Source: Hyphomicrobiales bacterium
Lineage (GTDB): Bacteria > Pseudomonadota > Alphaproteobacteria > Rhizobiales > Rhizobiaceae
Length of the DNA: 64,000 bases
Reading direction: 5' to 3'
NCBI GenBank assembly: GCA_017305935.1
Contig: JAFKJU010000022.1
Location: forward strand, 1-64,000
The notes under the pieces were generated by a model. The model ran no database searches, was not told where the DNA came from, and saw only the letters and a program-made list of their open reading frames with translations. The position numbers and the translations under genes are program-made. Of this stretch, positions 16,400 to 23,620 are shown one piece after another; the stretch's first letter is position 1, and each line of letters begins with the position of its first letter.

Positions 16400-16530
16400 C
16401 GTATCCGACGGCTTATCGCATCGACCCCAATGCGCGCCCCAAGGGCCCTCGGATCTTCACTCACGGTTCCCCTCCCGGTGAGTGTCAAGGCAGCCAGCGC
16501 ACCCCAATCGCTGGCTGCCTTTACTGTTTC
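16400..16530 (+). ncRNA. Candidate EcfG-dependent small RNA with CU-rich loop
   Basis: Predicted transcript of about 120-130 nt from the EcfG promoter at 16370. It has two clear hairpins. The first has stem CACTCAC/GTGAGTG at 16458-16464 and 16478-16484 with a 13-base loop, GGTTCCCCTCCCG, that would expose an anti-Shine-Dalgarno CU-rich tract as in several rhizobial trans-acting sRNAs. The second, AAGGCAGCCAGCG with its complement (16487-16499, 16509-16521), is followed by TTTACTGTTT and could act as a terminator. No ribosome site or conserved reading frame is seen. This is a prediction; the ends are estimates. Confidence 0.5.
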
Positions 16531-16573
16531 GAGGGACAGCGCACGGGCTCTGCCTAATGCGATGCCGGCCGTT

Positions 16574-17590
16574 TCAGGCTGAACGCGTCAGGATCTCGAA
16601 TTCGGCTTCGGGCACGGTCAGGCTGTATTCGATGCTGTGCGGCGTCATCTGGAAGCTGGCAGAGCCGGCGACCGAGGTCGGCACGACGCGTTCGAGCACG
16701 GTGCGGCCGAAACTCTTTTCCTCGAATTCGCTACCGCTGCGGCTGAGGCCGAGCAATTCGCTCCAGACGATCTGGATGGCCACGCGGCCTTCGGTTTCGA
16801 TCTCGCGGCATTCCAGCGAAATGCTCGACGCTCCCGAGGCGATGGCGCCATGGGCGGCGGAATTGACGATCAGTTCATGCAGGGCAAGGCCGATATGCAC
16901 GGCGGCATTCGGGCTCAGATGCGCATTGACGCCCTGGACGCGCAGCGGCGAGGCGCGATCCGGCCAATAGGGCGCGAACTGCTTTTCGGCTAGTTCGAAG
17001 AGATAGGCGCCACGCCAGCTCGAATCGGTGATCAGATCCTGCGAATGCGACAGAGACTGCAGCCGGCCGCGAAATTTCTTGAGGAAGAAATCCAGCGAGA
17101 TGGTGTTGCGCGCCGTCTGCATGGCGATCCCCTGGATGATGGCCAGCAGGTTCTTCGAGCGGTGCGACAATTCGCGCAGCAGCGATTTCAGCACGCGCTC
17201 GCGGTGGCGGGTATCGGTAACGTCGGAAACGACGGAGAGCAGGCCGAAGCGGCCGTCCTCCAGGATGCGTTCGATCTTCAGTTCGTAGATGCGAACGCCC
17301 TCCGACGTCGTGCTTTCGACTTCGGTCACCGCGGGTTCGCCGTTGCGCAGCACCTGTTGCTTGATGGCGCCGAGACGGACGCCGTCAACCTCGCCGAACA
17401 GGGCTGCGTCGTCGCGCCCCAGCGTCGCGGAGGAGGCGGCGAAATGCGCCGGCAGATTTTCGACGTAACGGATGCCGAGCGTATCATCCTGCTGGATGAC
17501 GCCGATTCCGGCACCGGAAAGAGCTTTTTCCAGGATGAGCGTTTTCGATGCGGTGCTGAATTCCGGCCCCGAAATTGAATGACTACTCAC
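16574..17590 (-). CDS. HWE/HisKA_2-family sensor histidine kinase (PhyR-activating type)
   Basis: 338-residue soluble kinase. Residues 1-135 form a PAS-like sensor with no membrane segment (VVSDVTDTRHRERVLKSL ends it). The phosphoacceptor is in LLRELSHRSKNLLAIIQGIA, typical of HisKA_2/HWE kinases, followed by the ATPase N-box ALHELIVNSAAHGAI. The start is GTG 17590, preceded by AAGGAAAGG. It lies directly downstream of phyR on the same strand but has its own EcfG promoter (17705-17729). In other rhizobia kinases of this family beside phyR phosphorylate PhyR; a cytosolic PAS suggests an internal redox, light or metabolite signal. Confidence 0.88.
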   Translation of the reverse strand: MSSHSISGPEFSTASKTLILEKALSGAGIGVIQQDDTLGIRYVENLPAHFAASSATLGRDDAALFGEVDGVRLGAIKQQVLRNGEPAVTEVESTTSEGVRIYELKIERILEDGRFGLLSVVSDVTDTRHRERVLKSLLRELSHRSKNLLAIIQGIAMQTARNTISLDFFLKKFRGRLQSLSHSQDLITDSSWRGAYLFELAEKQFAPYWPDRASPLRVQGVNAHLSPNAAVHIGLALHELIVNSAAHGAIASGASSISLECREIETEGRVAIQIVWSELLGLSRSGSEFEEKSFGRTVLERVVPTSVAGSASFQMTPHSIEYSLTVPEAEFEILTRSA

Positions 17591-17704
17591 ATAACAGCCT
17601 TTCCTTGACCCCGCCCGTGCCGCACCATGGGCGGGTGTCAAACATACCCTGCGGCGGAGACACGAGCCGACCCCGAAACTCGGGGTCGACGCCTACCGCC
17701 TTAG

Positions 17705-17729
17705 AACGGCGGTTGGCGCTGCCGGTTCC
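17705..17729 (-). promoter_or_regulatory. EcfG-type promoter of the HWE kinase gene
   Basis: On the minus strand the sequence reads GGAAC-N16-CGTT exactly. It is 20 bases beyond the phyR stop and about 115 bases before the GTG of the kinase, so the kinase can be induced by EcfG independently of phyR read-through. Confidence 0.75.
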
Positions 17730-17748
17730 CGGTTCGGCGAAAAAGATA

Positions 17749-18543
17749 TTACGCCGCTGCCTTTGTGCTTTCGTTAAAGAACAGGGCCTGGCTGATCAAG
17801 GCCTTGACCATGTCCGGATTGAACGGCTTCGTGACGAGGAAGGTCGGTTCGGGACGTTCGCCGGTCAGCAGGCGCTCGGGGAAGGCGGTGATAAAGATCA
17901 CCGGGATGGAGCTGTTCTTGAGGATGTCGTTGACCGCATCGATGCCGGAACTGCCGTCGGCGAGCTGGATGTCGGCCAGCACCATGCGCGGCTGGGTGCT
18001 GTTGTAGAGCTTGACGGCTTCGGCATGGGTGCGGGCGATGCCGGTGACGCGATGGCCGAGGCTTTCCACCATCTGCTCGATATCCATGGCGATCAGAGGC
18101 TCGTCCTCGATGATCATGATGTCGGTTGCCACCTGACGGGAGATCTCCTGCGAGGCCTCGTCGAGCAGGCCGAAAACCTCCTTCTCGGACTGGCCGAGGA
18201 TCTCGGCGATCTCGTCGATGCGGAAATTTTCCACCGAGGCGAGCAGGAAGGTCTGACGGGCGAGCGGCGACACTTTTGCGAGGTTGAGCGAGGCGCGCTG
18301 CTCCCAGGCATAGGGCGATACCGGTTCGGGGATGGAGATGACGGCGGAACCAAAGAGGTCTGTGTAGAGTTTGTACAGGGCGACACGATCGTCGGAGCTG
18401 CTCGGGAAGATGCTGATATCGGCGATGATCGCCTCGAGGACGGCGGCGACATAGGCATCGCCGGAGGTCTGGCTGCCGGTCAGCGCTCTAGAATAGCGCC
18501 GCAGATAGGGAATGTGCGGCGCGATTCGTGTAGACAAAGTCAT
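17749..18543 (-). CDS. phyR: General stress response regulator PhyR (anti-anti-sigma)
   Basis: 264 residues. The N-terminal part is an EcfG-like sigma domain (MTLSTRIAPHIPYLRRYSRAL, then RQTFLLASVENFRIDEIAEILG as region 4) and the C-terminal part is a receiver (IMIIEDEPLIAMDIEQMVE, phosphoacceptor Asp in VLADIQLADGSSG, Lys in LVTKPFNPDMV). When phosphorylated the sigma-like domain sequesters NepR and frees EcfG. ATG 18543 has a GGGAGC ribosome site; the open frame extends to 18642 but lacks support. Divergent from nepR-ecfG, with an EcfG promoter of its own upstream. Confidence 0.96.
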   Translation of the reverse strand: MTLSTRIAPHIPYLRRYSRALTGSQTSGDAYVAAVLEAIIADISIFPSSSDDRVALYKLYTDLFGSAVISIPEPVSPYAWEQRASLNLAKVSPLARQTFLLASVENFRIDEIAEILGQSEKEVFGLLDEASQEISRQVATDIMIIEDEPLIAMDIEQMVESLGHRVTGIARTHAEAVKLYNSTQPRMVLADIQLADGSSGIDAVNDILKNSSIPVIFITAFPERLLTGERPEPTFLVTKPFNPDMVKALISQALFFNESTKAAA

Positions 18544-18592
18544 TGATATGCTCCCGTAAATATACCCCGTACGCGGGTACTGATGAGCCAGA

Positions 18593-18617
18593 AACGCAAG
18601 CTTGGCAAAAAAGTTCC
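18593..18617 (-). promoter_or_regulatory. EcfG-type promoter of phyR
   Basis: Minus-strand GGAAC-N16-CGTT, exact consensus, 50 bases before the phyR ATG. This gives positive feedback: EcfG raises its own anti-anti-sigma factor. A second GGAAC (18627-18631) points the other way 9 bases further on, towards nepR, but has no CGTT at the right distance. Confidence 0.8.
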
Positions 18618-18818
18618 GCAAAGGCTGGAACTTTTTTGCCATAACGGGATTATCCCCGTTACTTGCAGTTCATGATCGTGCGCAGATGACATCGATCCTC
18701 TGACGGATTTTGGGGCGGCGCTCGGCGCGGACGGTGGATGATGTGTCCATGACCGCATCTTCGGCGTGGAACTGTAACGGGTAACATTCATGACGCAACG
18801 GACAAGAGCGAAACCTTG

Positions 18819-19028
18819 ATGATGAACAGCAAGAAAGAGGATCGGGAGCTGCCCGCGCAAAGCGGGCACGTCGCGGACATCCTGGATCCGAACAACCAGA
18901 TCGGCATTCGCCTTCGGTCCCTGTATGCTGCGGTGCAGGAAGAGGTCATTCCCGATCGCTTCCTCGACCTGCTTGAAAAGCTCGACCATGTCGAGCGCTT
19001 GGCAACCGTCCAGACGGGCAAGGAGTGA
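18819..19028 (+). CDS. nepR: Anti-sigma factor NepR
   Basis: 69-residue cytosolic anti-sigma factor. The conserved core is IGIRLRSLYAAVQEEVIPDRFLDLLEKLD (residues 27-55), which wraps around EcfG or the sigma-like domain of PhyR. It overlaps no other gene and sits 7 bases before ecfG, typical of nepR-ecfG operons. Start could be ATG 18819 or the next ATG at 18822; the Shine-Dalgarno (CAAGAGCG) is poor. Confidence 0.93.
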   Translation: MMNSKKEDRELPAQSGHVADILDPNNQIGIRLRSLYAAVQEEVIPDRFLDLLEKLDHVERLATVQTGKE

Positions 19029-19035
19029 GGCGCCC

Positions 19036-19593
19036 ATGGACGACAATTCGCAACCGAGCTTCAAGCGCGAGATGCTGGCCGCCCTTCCAAGCCTGCGTGC
19101 CTTCGCCATATCGCTCATTGGCCGGCACGACCGCGCCGACGATCTCGTCCAGGACACGATCATGAAGGCCTGGGCGAAGCAGGATCATTATCAGATGGGC
19201 ACCAACATGAAGGCCTGGCTGTTCACGATCCTGCGCAACGAGCTGTTCAGCCAGATGCGCAAGCATGGCCGCGAGGTGCAGGACAGCGACGGCGTCTTCA
19301 CCGAATCCATGGCGACCCATCCCTCCCAATACGGTTCGATGGATCTGCAGGATTTTCGCCGCGCGCTGGAAAAGCTTCCTCCGGACCAGCGTGAAGCCAT
19401 CATCCTCGTCGGCGCTTCCGGCTTCTCCTATGAAGAGGCGGCTGAAATCTGCGGTTGTGCCGTCGGCACGATCAAGAGCCGCGTCAACCGCGCGCGCCTG
19501 CGCCTGCAGGAAATGCTCCAGGTGAGCGGCGAGGGCGACTATGGCCCCGATGCGACCTCCGCCCCCCTGACCTCCAAGGCCTTCGCCTTCTAA
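19036..19593 (+). CDS. ecfG: General stress ECF sigma factor EcfG
   Basis: 185-residue ECF15-type sigma factor. Region 2 is LRAFAISLIGRHDRADDLVQDTIMKAWAK and region 4 is LPPDQREAIILVGASGFSYEEAAEICGCAVGTIKSRVNRARLRL. It directs RNA polymerase to GGAAC-N16-CGTT promoters, several of which occur within 5 kb here. Start ATG 19036 has AAGGAGTG before it, lying over the nepR stop region. A weak GC hairpin (19632-19658) follows without a T-run. Released from NepR when PhyR is phosphorylated. Confidence 0.96.
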   Translation: MDDNSQPSFKREMLAALPSLRAFAISLIGRHDRADDLVQDTIMKAWAKQDHYQMGTNMKAWLFTILRNELFSQMRKHGREVQDSDGVFTESMATHPSQYGSMDLQDFRRALEKLPPDQREAIILVGASGFSYEEAAEICGCAVGTIKSRVNRARLRLQEMLQVSGEGDYGPDATSAPLTSKAFAF

Positions 19594-19693
19594 CGCGACG
19601 GCAATCTCCCACACGCAAGCCGATATTTTAACGGCCGCCTGCTGACTGTGGGCGGCCGATGTCTGCGTTTGCGCGTTCGCAATGGGCAGGCCC

Positions 19694-19832
19694 TCACCCC
19701 ACCCGCCGCCGTCATGCTCGGGCCTGTCCCGAGCATCTACCAACGGAAAAATATCCCATTAATGTCTATTGCTTAGCGTGCGTGTTCAGATCCTCGGGAC
19801 GAGCCCGAGGATGACGAATGTGGCGGCGGGGT
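19694..19832. repeat. Long imperfect inverted repeat (rhizobial intergenic element)
   Basis: Outer arms ACCCCACCCGCCGCCGTCAT and a matching GTGGCGGCGGGGTG-type end, with inner arms GCTCGGGCCTGTCCCGAGCAT and CCTCGGGACGAGCCCGAGGAT. It fills the space between ecfG and the terminator of the YqjE-like gene. No gene is seen in 19594-19897. Confidence 0.65.
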
Positions 19833-19839
19833 GCCAAAA

Positions 19840-19874
19840 AATAAGGCCGCTCCGGTTTCCGGAACGGCCTTATT
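19840..19874 (-). terminator. Rho-independent terminator of the DUF883/YqjE-like operon
   Basis: AATAAGGCCGCTCCGG, 3-base loop, and its near-perfect complement, followed on the minus strand by six T. It lies 23 bases beyond the YqjE-like stop. Confidence 0.85.
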
Positions 19875-19897
19875 CTCCGTATCGTCTTAATGACGCG

Positions 19898-20308
19898 CTA
19901 AGCGTCGTCGTCCTTCTTCTTCCCGAAAAGGGATGCGGCAAAGCCGGCGGCAAGCGCGGCCATCAGCATCGGCTGGGATTGCAGCAGACTGAGGCCGAAG
20001 GCGATATTGGCCTGCATGTCGAGGCGCCGGCGACGGGCGCGGCGATCCTCGATGCGGTTCCAGATCATCAGCGCCACCAGCACGATCAGCCCGAGCAGCA
20101 ATGCGCCGCCGGCGACGAACAGGGCGGCGACTTCAGGCGGATGATGCCGCGCCAGCCGCAACGCCAGCGCGATCAGACCGAACATATAGGCGGTGAGGAA
20201 GAGGAGGACGGAAATCCCGATCATGATGCCGCTGCGCTTGGCGCGCGCAACGGTTCTCGTGACGTTCAAGGCGGCGATCTGGCCGATCAGGCCGAGCAAA
20301 CCCTTCAT
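19898..20308 (-). CDS. Phage-holin-superfamily/YqjE-like membrane protein
   Basis: 136 residues with two strong helices (IGISVLLFLTAYMFGLIALAL and ALFVAGGALLLGLIVLVALMIW) separated by a short loop, a basic segment RRARRRR, and a C-terminal KKKDDDA tail. The layout matches YqjE/putative Actinobacterial holin-X-type proteins usually paired with DUF883 proteins. It begins 5 bases after the DUF883 gene and is driven by the same EcfG promoter. A stress-linked envelope role is likely but unproven. Confidence 0.82.
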   Translation of the reverse strand: MKGLLGLIGQIAALNVTRTVARAKRSGIMIGISVLLFLTAYMFGLIALALRLARHHPPEVAALFVAGGALLLGLIVLVALMIWNRIEDRRARRRRLDMQANIAFGLSLLQSQPMLMAALAAGFAASLFGKKKDDDA

Positions 20309-20313
20309 GGGGA

Positions 20314-20661
20314 TCAGCGCCGTGCGAGCAGGGCGACGACCAGGCCGAACGCCGCGGCGGCGCCGATCGTCGCCAGCGGATGCCGGTGCACGGTGCTGCG
20401 CACCTGTGCCTCGCTGCGGCCGTAGAGGTCGCGCAATTCGCCAAGAATTTCCTCGCCGGACTGGATGAGGTCGTCGACGCCGGCTTCCGCCTTGCGGCGG
20501 GTGCGCCGGCCCTGGTCGCGGCCGCGCTCGCGCAGATTCTTACTCAGCGAGGCCAGTTCGGCCTTCAGTGCCTCAACCTGATCCTCAAGCGTTTCCTCGA
20601 TCGAATCCAGCGTGCCGGATTTCTTGCTGCCGCGAACGGATTGAAGGATGGACGGTGCCAT
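20314..20661 (-). CDS. DUF883 family protein (ElaB/YqjD-like)
   Basis: 115 residues: a basic coiled-coil region (about 20-60), amphipathic helix ending in RSEAQVRSTVHRHPLATIGAA and a C-terminal membrane anchor AAAAFGLVVALLARR. E. coli ElaB and YqjD are tail-anchored, RpoS-controlled and associate with ribosomes. Start ATG 20661 has AGGAGCG in front; an open frame reaches 20772 but has no such site. An exact EcfG promoter lies 94-118 bases upstream, the alphaproteobacterial counterpart of RpoS control. Confidence 0.88.
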   Translation of the reverse strand: MAPSILQSVRGSKKSGTLDSIEETLEDQVEALKAELASLSKNLRERGRDQGRRTRRKAEAGVDDLIQSGEEILGELRDLYGRSEAQVRSTVHRHPLATIGAAAAFGLVVALLARR

Positions 20662-20754
20662 GGGGAGCGCTCCTGAACTTGGGGCCACGAAGGGGCGTGA
20701 AACTCGACATCCGGCGCGACCTCGGCAGGCCGGTACTGACGGATGCGCGAGACA

Positions 20755-20779
20755 AACGCACAGATCCCGCAAAAGTTCC
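20755..20779 (-). promoter_or_regulatory. EcfG-type promoter of the DUF883-YqjE-like operon
   Basis: Minus-strand GGAAC-N16-CGTT, exact consensus, in the 135-base gap between hmuV and the DUF883 gene. Confidence 0.78.
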
Positions 20780-20796
20780 GGCCAGCCGCCGCTTTC

Positions 20797-21585
20797 TCAG
20801 GCGATGGCGCTTTGCGGCAGGACGAAGGGCGAGCGATCCGCCGGTGTCTGGTTCACCTTCAGCGCGCAACCGAAGACATGCTGGAGGATATCGGTGTCGA
20901 TAACTTCGGCCGGCGTCCCGGCGGCGGCGATCTCGCCCTTCTTCAAAAGGATCAGGCGATCGGCAAAATGCGCGGTCAGGTTGAGGTCGTGCATGACGGC
21001 GATGACACCGCCGCCCTGACGGCAGAAGGTTTTTGCCAGCGCCATGATCGTCAACTGGTGGCTGATGTCGAGGCTGGAGACCGGCTCGTCGAGCAGCAGC
21101 CAGCAGGGCTCGCCGTCGCGCACGGCCTGCGGGATCTGACAGAGCACGCGGGCAAGCTGCGCCCGCTGCTGCTCGCCGCCGGACAGTTCCTGGTAGTAGC
21201 GGCCCTCGAAGCCGGCGAGATCGACCGCGGCCAGCGCCTGGGCGATTTGTCGCGCCGCCTCGGCATTCGGCCGGGCGCCGCCGGCGGTCAGGCCGAGGCC
21301 GACGACCTCGCGGGTGGTGAAGGGAAAGGAGATGGTGCTCGCCTGCGGCAGAACGCCGCGCAAACCCGCCAGCTTCCAGCCGGGCAGGTTGCGGATGTCG
21401 GCGCCGTTGATGCGCACCGTGCCGCCATAGGCTATTTCGCCGGTGATCGCCTTCAGCGTCGTGCTCTTGCCGGAACCGTTGGGGCCGGCGATGGCGGTCA
21501 GTTCGCCGGGGCGGGCCTGCAGGGACAGACCATGCAGGGTGCGCCGCCCGCCAAGCGTGACGGTCAGGTCTGAAACGTCGATCAT
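20797..21585 (-). CDS. hmuV: Heme ABC transporter ATP-binding protein HmuV
   Basis: 262-residue ATPase of the FecCD-type importers. Walker A is GPNGSGKST (about residues 34-42), signature YYQELSGGEQQRAQLARVL, Walker B WLLLDEPVSSLD, H-loop AVMHDLNLTAHF. ATG 21585 opens MIDVSDLTVTLGG and lies 5 bases after the hmuU stop. Last gene of hmuPSTUV on the minus strand. Regulation is expected to follow iron through the RirA-type box at 24924. Confidence 0.95.
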   Translation of the reverse strand: MIDVSDLTVTLGGRRTLHGLSLQARPGELTAIAGPNGSGKSTTLKAITGEIAYGGTVRINGADIRNLPGWKLAGLRGVLPQASTISFPFTTREVVGLGLTAGGARPNAEAARQIAQALAAVDLAGFEGRYYQELSGGEQQRAQLARVLCQIPQAVRDGEPCWLLLDEPVSSLDISHQLTIMALAKTFCRQGGGVIAVMHDLNLTAHFADRLILLKKGEIAAAGTPAEVIDTDILQHVFGCALKVNQTPADRSPFVLPQSAIA

Positions 21586-21590
21586 GGGGA

Positions 21591-22715
21591 TTACATTCCC
21601 AGCCGCGCGCGGTTGCGCAGCAGGATCCACAGGAAGAAGGGACCGCCGACGGCCGCCGTGATGATGCCGATCGGCAGTTCGGCAGGCGCAACGACGGTGC
21701 GCGCCAGCATGTCGGCGCCAATCAGCAGCGTGCCGCCGAGCAGGGCGGAGGCCGGCAGCAGCGCGCGGTGATCCGGGCCGATGGCGAGCCGCAAGAGATG
21801 CGGCACGACGATGCCGACGAAACCGATGCCGCCGCTGACGGCCACCGCCGCACCGGTGGCGGCGGCGACACCGACGATGGCGACGTTCTTCAGGCGTTGC
21901 ACCGGCACGCCCATGTGGAAGGCAGCGGCTTCTCCCAGCGCCATGGCGTTCAGCCCGCGGGCGAGGAAGGGCATCAGCAGAAGCGAGGCGGCCATGATCG
22001 GGCCGGCGGTAGCGATCTTGGCCCAGGTGGCGCCGGCAAGCGACCCCATGCTCCAGAAAGTCAGGTCGCGCAACTGCTTGTCGTCGGCCATGAAGATCAG
22101 GATGCCGGTCAGCGCCATGGCGAGCGCGCCGAGCGCGATGCCGGCGAGCAGCATGGTGGCGACCGACGTCTGGCCGCCTTGCGTCGCCACGCGGTAGAGA
22201 ATGACGGTCGAGACCAGACCGCCGGCAAAGGCGGCGAGCGGCAGCGCGAAGCTGCCGAACATCGCGACAACGGGGGCGACCATGCTGGTGCCGAGCACGA
22301 TGACCGTGACCGCTCCCAGGCTGGCGCCGGAGGAAACGCCGATCAGGCCGGGATCGGCCAGCGGATTGCGAAACAGTCCCTGCATGACTGCGCCGGAAAC
22401 GGCGAGCGCCGCGCCGATCAGAAAACCGAGCAGGGCGCGGGGCAGGCGGATGTCGAAGACGATGATGCGGTCGCGGGTGCTCATCGCGCCGTCGGCGGCA
22501 TTCGGATCGGCCATGGCGCGCAGCACATCGATCACGGAAGCATCGGAGGCGCCTGTCGTGATCGACATCAGGATGGAGAAGACCGCCGCCGCCAGCAAAG
22601 CGACAATGGCGATGCGGGCGATGCGGGTGCGGTCGCCGTCGCGATATTCGCTCATGGCGCGCTCGAAAAACCGCATGAGCCCGCGCTCCCCATCCGCCGC
22701 CTGCTGGTAGGCCAT
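21591..22715 (-). CDS. hmuU: Heme ABC transporter permease HmuU
   Basis: 374-residue FecCD-family permease with about ten helices. A cytoplasmic N-terminus of about 35 residues precedes helix 1 (IAIVALLAAAVFSILMSI). Family signatures: RLPRALLGFLIGAALAVSGAVMQGLFRNPLADPGLIGVSSGA and the later GGIGFVGIVVPHLLRL. GGAGG precedes ATG 22715. It is 3 bases after the hmuT stop and forms the heme channel with HmuV. Confidence 0.95.
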   Translation of the reverse strand: MAYQQAADGERGLMRFFERAMSEYRDGDRTRIARIAIVALLAAAVFSILMSITTGASDASVIDVLRAMADPNAADGAMSTRDRIIVFDIRLPRALLGFLIGAALAVSGAVMQGLFRNPLADPGLIGVSSGASLGAVTVIVLGTSMVAPVVAMFGSFALPLAAFAGGLVSTVILYRVATQGGQTSVATMLLAGIALGALAMALTGILIFMADDKQLRDLTFWSMGSLAGATWAKIATAGPIMAASLLLMPFLARGLNAMALGEAAAFHMGVPVQRLKNVAIVGVAAATGAAVAVSGGIGFVGIVVPHLLRLAIGPDHRALLPASALLGGTLLIGADMLARTVVAPAELPIGIITAAVGGPFFLWILLRNRARLGM

Positions 22716-22718
22716 GGC

Positions 22719-23606
22719 TTATCCTCCGTAGACGCGGGCGATCAGGTCGCGGATGGCGCTTGCGGTGCGCGGGCCGAAGCCGAGCAGATGCAGGCCGTCC
22801 ATCCTGATCACCGCCTTGTGGACGGCGGCCGGCGTCAGGCCGAGCGCCGGATGGGCGACGATTTCCTGGACTGTGGCGTCATGGTTGCCGCCGCGCTCCA
22901 TCATCAGGATGACATCCGGTTTTGCTTCGACGATCGCCTCGTCGGTCATCGCCTTGTAGCCGGGGAAATCGCCGGCGGCGTTGACGAGGCCGGAAAGGCG
23001 GATGATGCCGTCGGCGGCGGTGCCGGTGCCCGATGCCATGACCTTGCCGTTCTGCAAGCTGAGGATGAACAGCACACGCTTGCGCTCGGCCTGCGGGCGC
23101 GCTTCCGCCGCGGCGATCGCCTTGTCGAGATCGGCGGCGACGCTGTCATGCAGCGTCTTGGCCTTGTCCTCGACATGCAGGACGGCGCCGATGGTGTCGA
23201 TCTTCTCCAGGATGCCGTCTCGGCTGAACTTGTCCGGCACCATGGCGACGGGGACGCTGGCGCTTTTCAGCACCGCCAACGCATCCGGCGGACCGGAGCC
23301 CTCGATGGCGAGGATGGCGGTCGGGTTTGTGGCCAGCACGCCCTCCGGCGAAAGCTGGCGCATGTAGCCGACATCCGGAAGCTTCAAGGCCTCGGGTGGA
23401 TAGAGGCTGGTCGAATCGCGGGCGATCAGCCGCTTTTCCTCGCCGAGCGCATAGACGATCTCGGTGACCGCGCCGCCGATGGAAACGATGCGGGAAGTGT
23501 CGACCGGCTTTGCCTCTTCGGCATGGGAGACGAGCGGCAGCAGCGCCAGCGCGGCCGTCAGCGCGAGCGTGCCGAGGCGGGAAGAGATGGACGGGGAGGA
23601 TCGCAT
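22719..23606 (-). CDS. hmuT: Periplasmic heme-binding protein HmuT
   Basis: 295 residues. Signal peptide 1-30 (LGTLALTAALALLPLVSHAEE). The mature protein is a type III binding protein: RIVSIGGAVTEIVYALGEEKRLIARDSTSLYP at the start and GRGG-like MMERGGNHDATVQEI later. Tyr in SLYP corresponds to the axial heme ligand of HmuT/ShuT proteins. It delivers heme from the TonB-dependent receptor (not in the window) to HmuUV. Confidence 0.95.
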   Translation of the reverse strand: MRSSPSISSRLGTLALTAALALLPLVSHAEEAKPVDTSRIVSIGGAVTEIVYALGEEKRLIARDSTSLYPPEALKLPDVGYMRQLSPEGVLATNPTAILAIEGSGPPDALAVLKSASVPVAMVPDKFSRDGILEKIDTIGAVLHVEDKAKTLHDSVAADLDKAIAAAEARPQAERKRVLFILSLQNGKVMASGTGTAADGIIRLSGLVNAAGDFPGYKAMTDEAIVEAKPDVILMMERGGNHDATVQEIVAHPALGLTPAAVHKAVIRMDGLHLLGFGPRTASAIRDLIARVYGG

Positions 23607-23620
23607 CTGGCCGCTCTACC

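Noticed and set aside
18768..18772. GGAAC before nepR as an EcfG promoter
   Set aside because: No CGTT 16 or 17 bases downstream; the sequence at that distance is CATG or ATGA.
19632..19658. Terminator after ecfG
   Set aside because: CGGCCGCC/GGCGGCCG forms a hairpin but lacks a T-run and may be part of the adjacent repeat-rich spacer.
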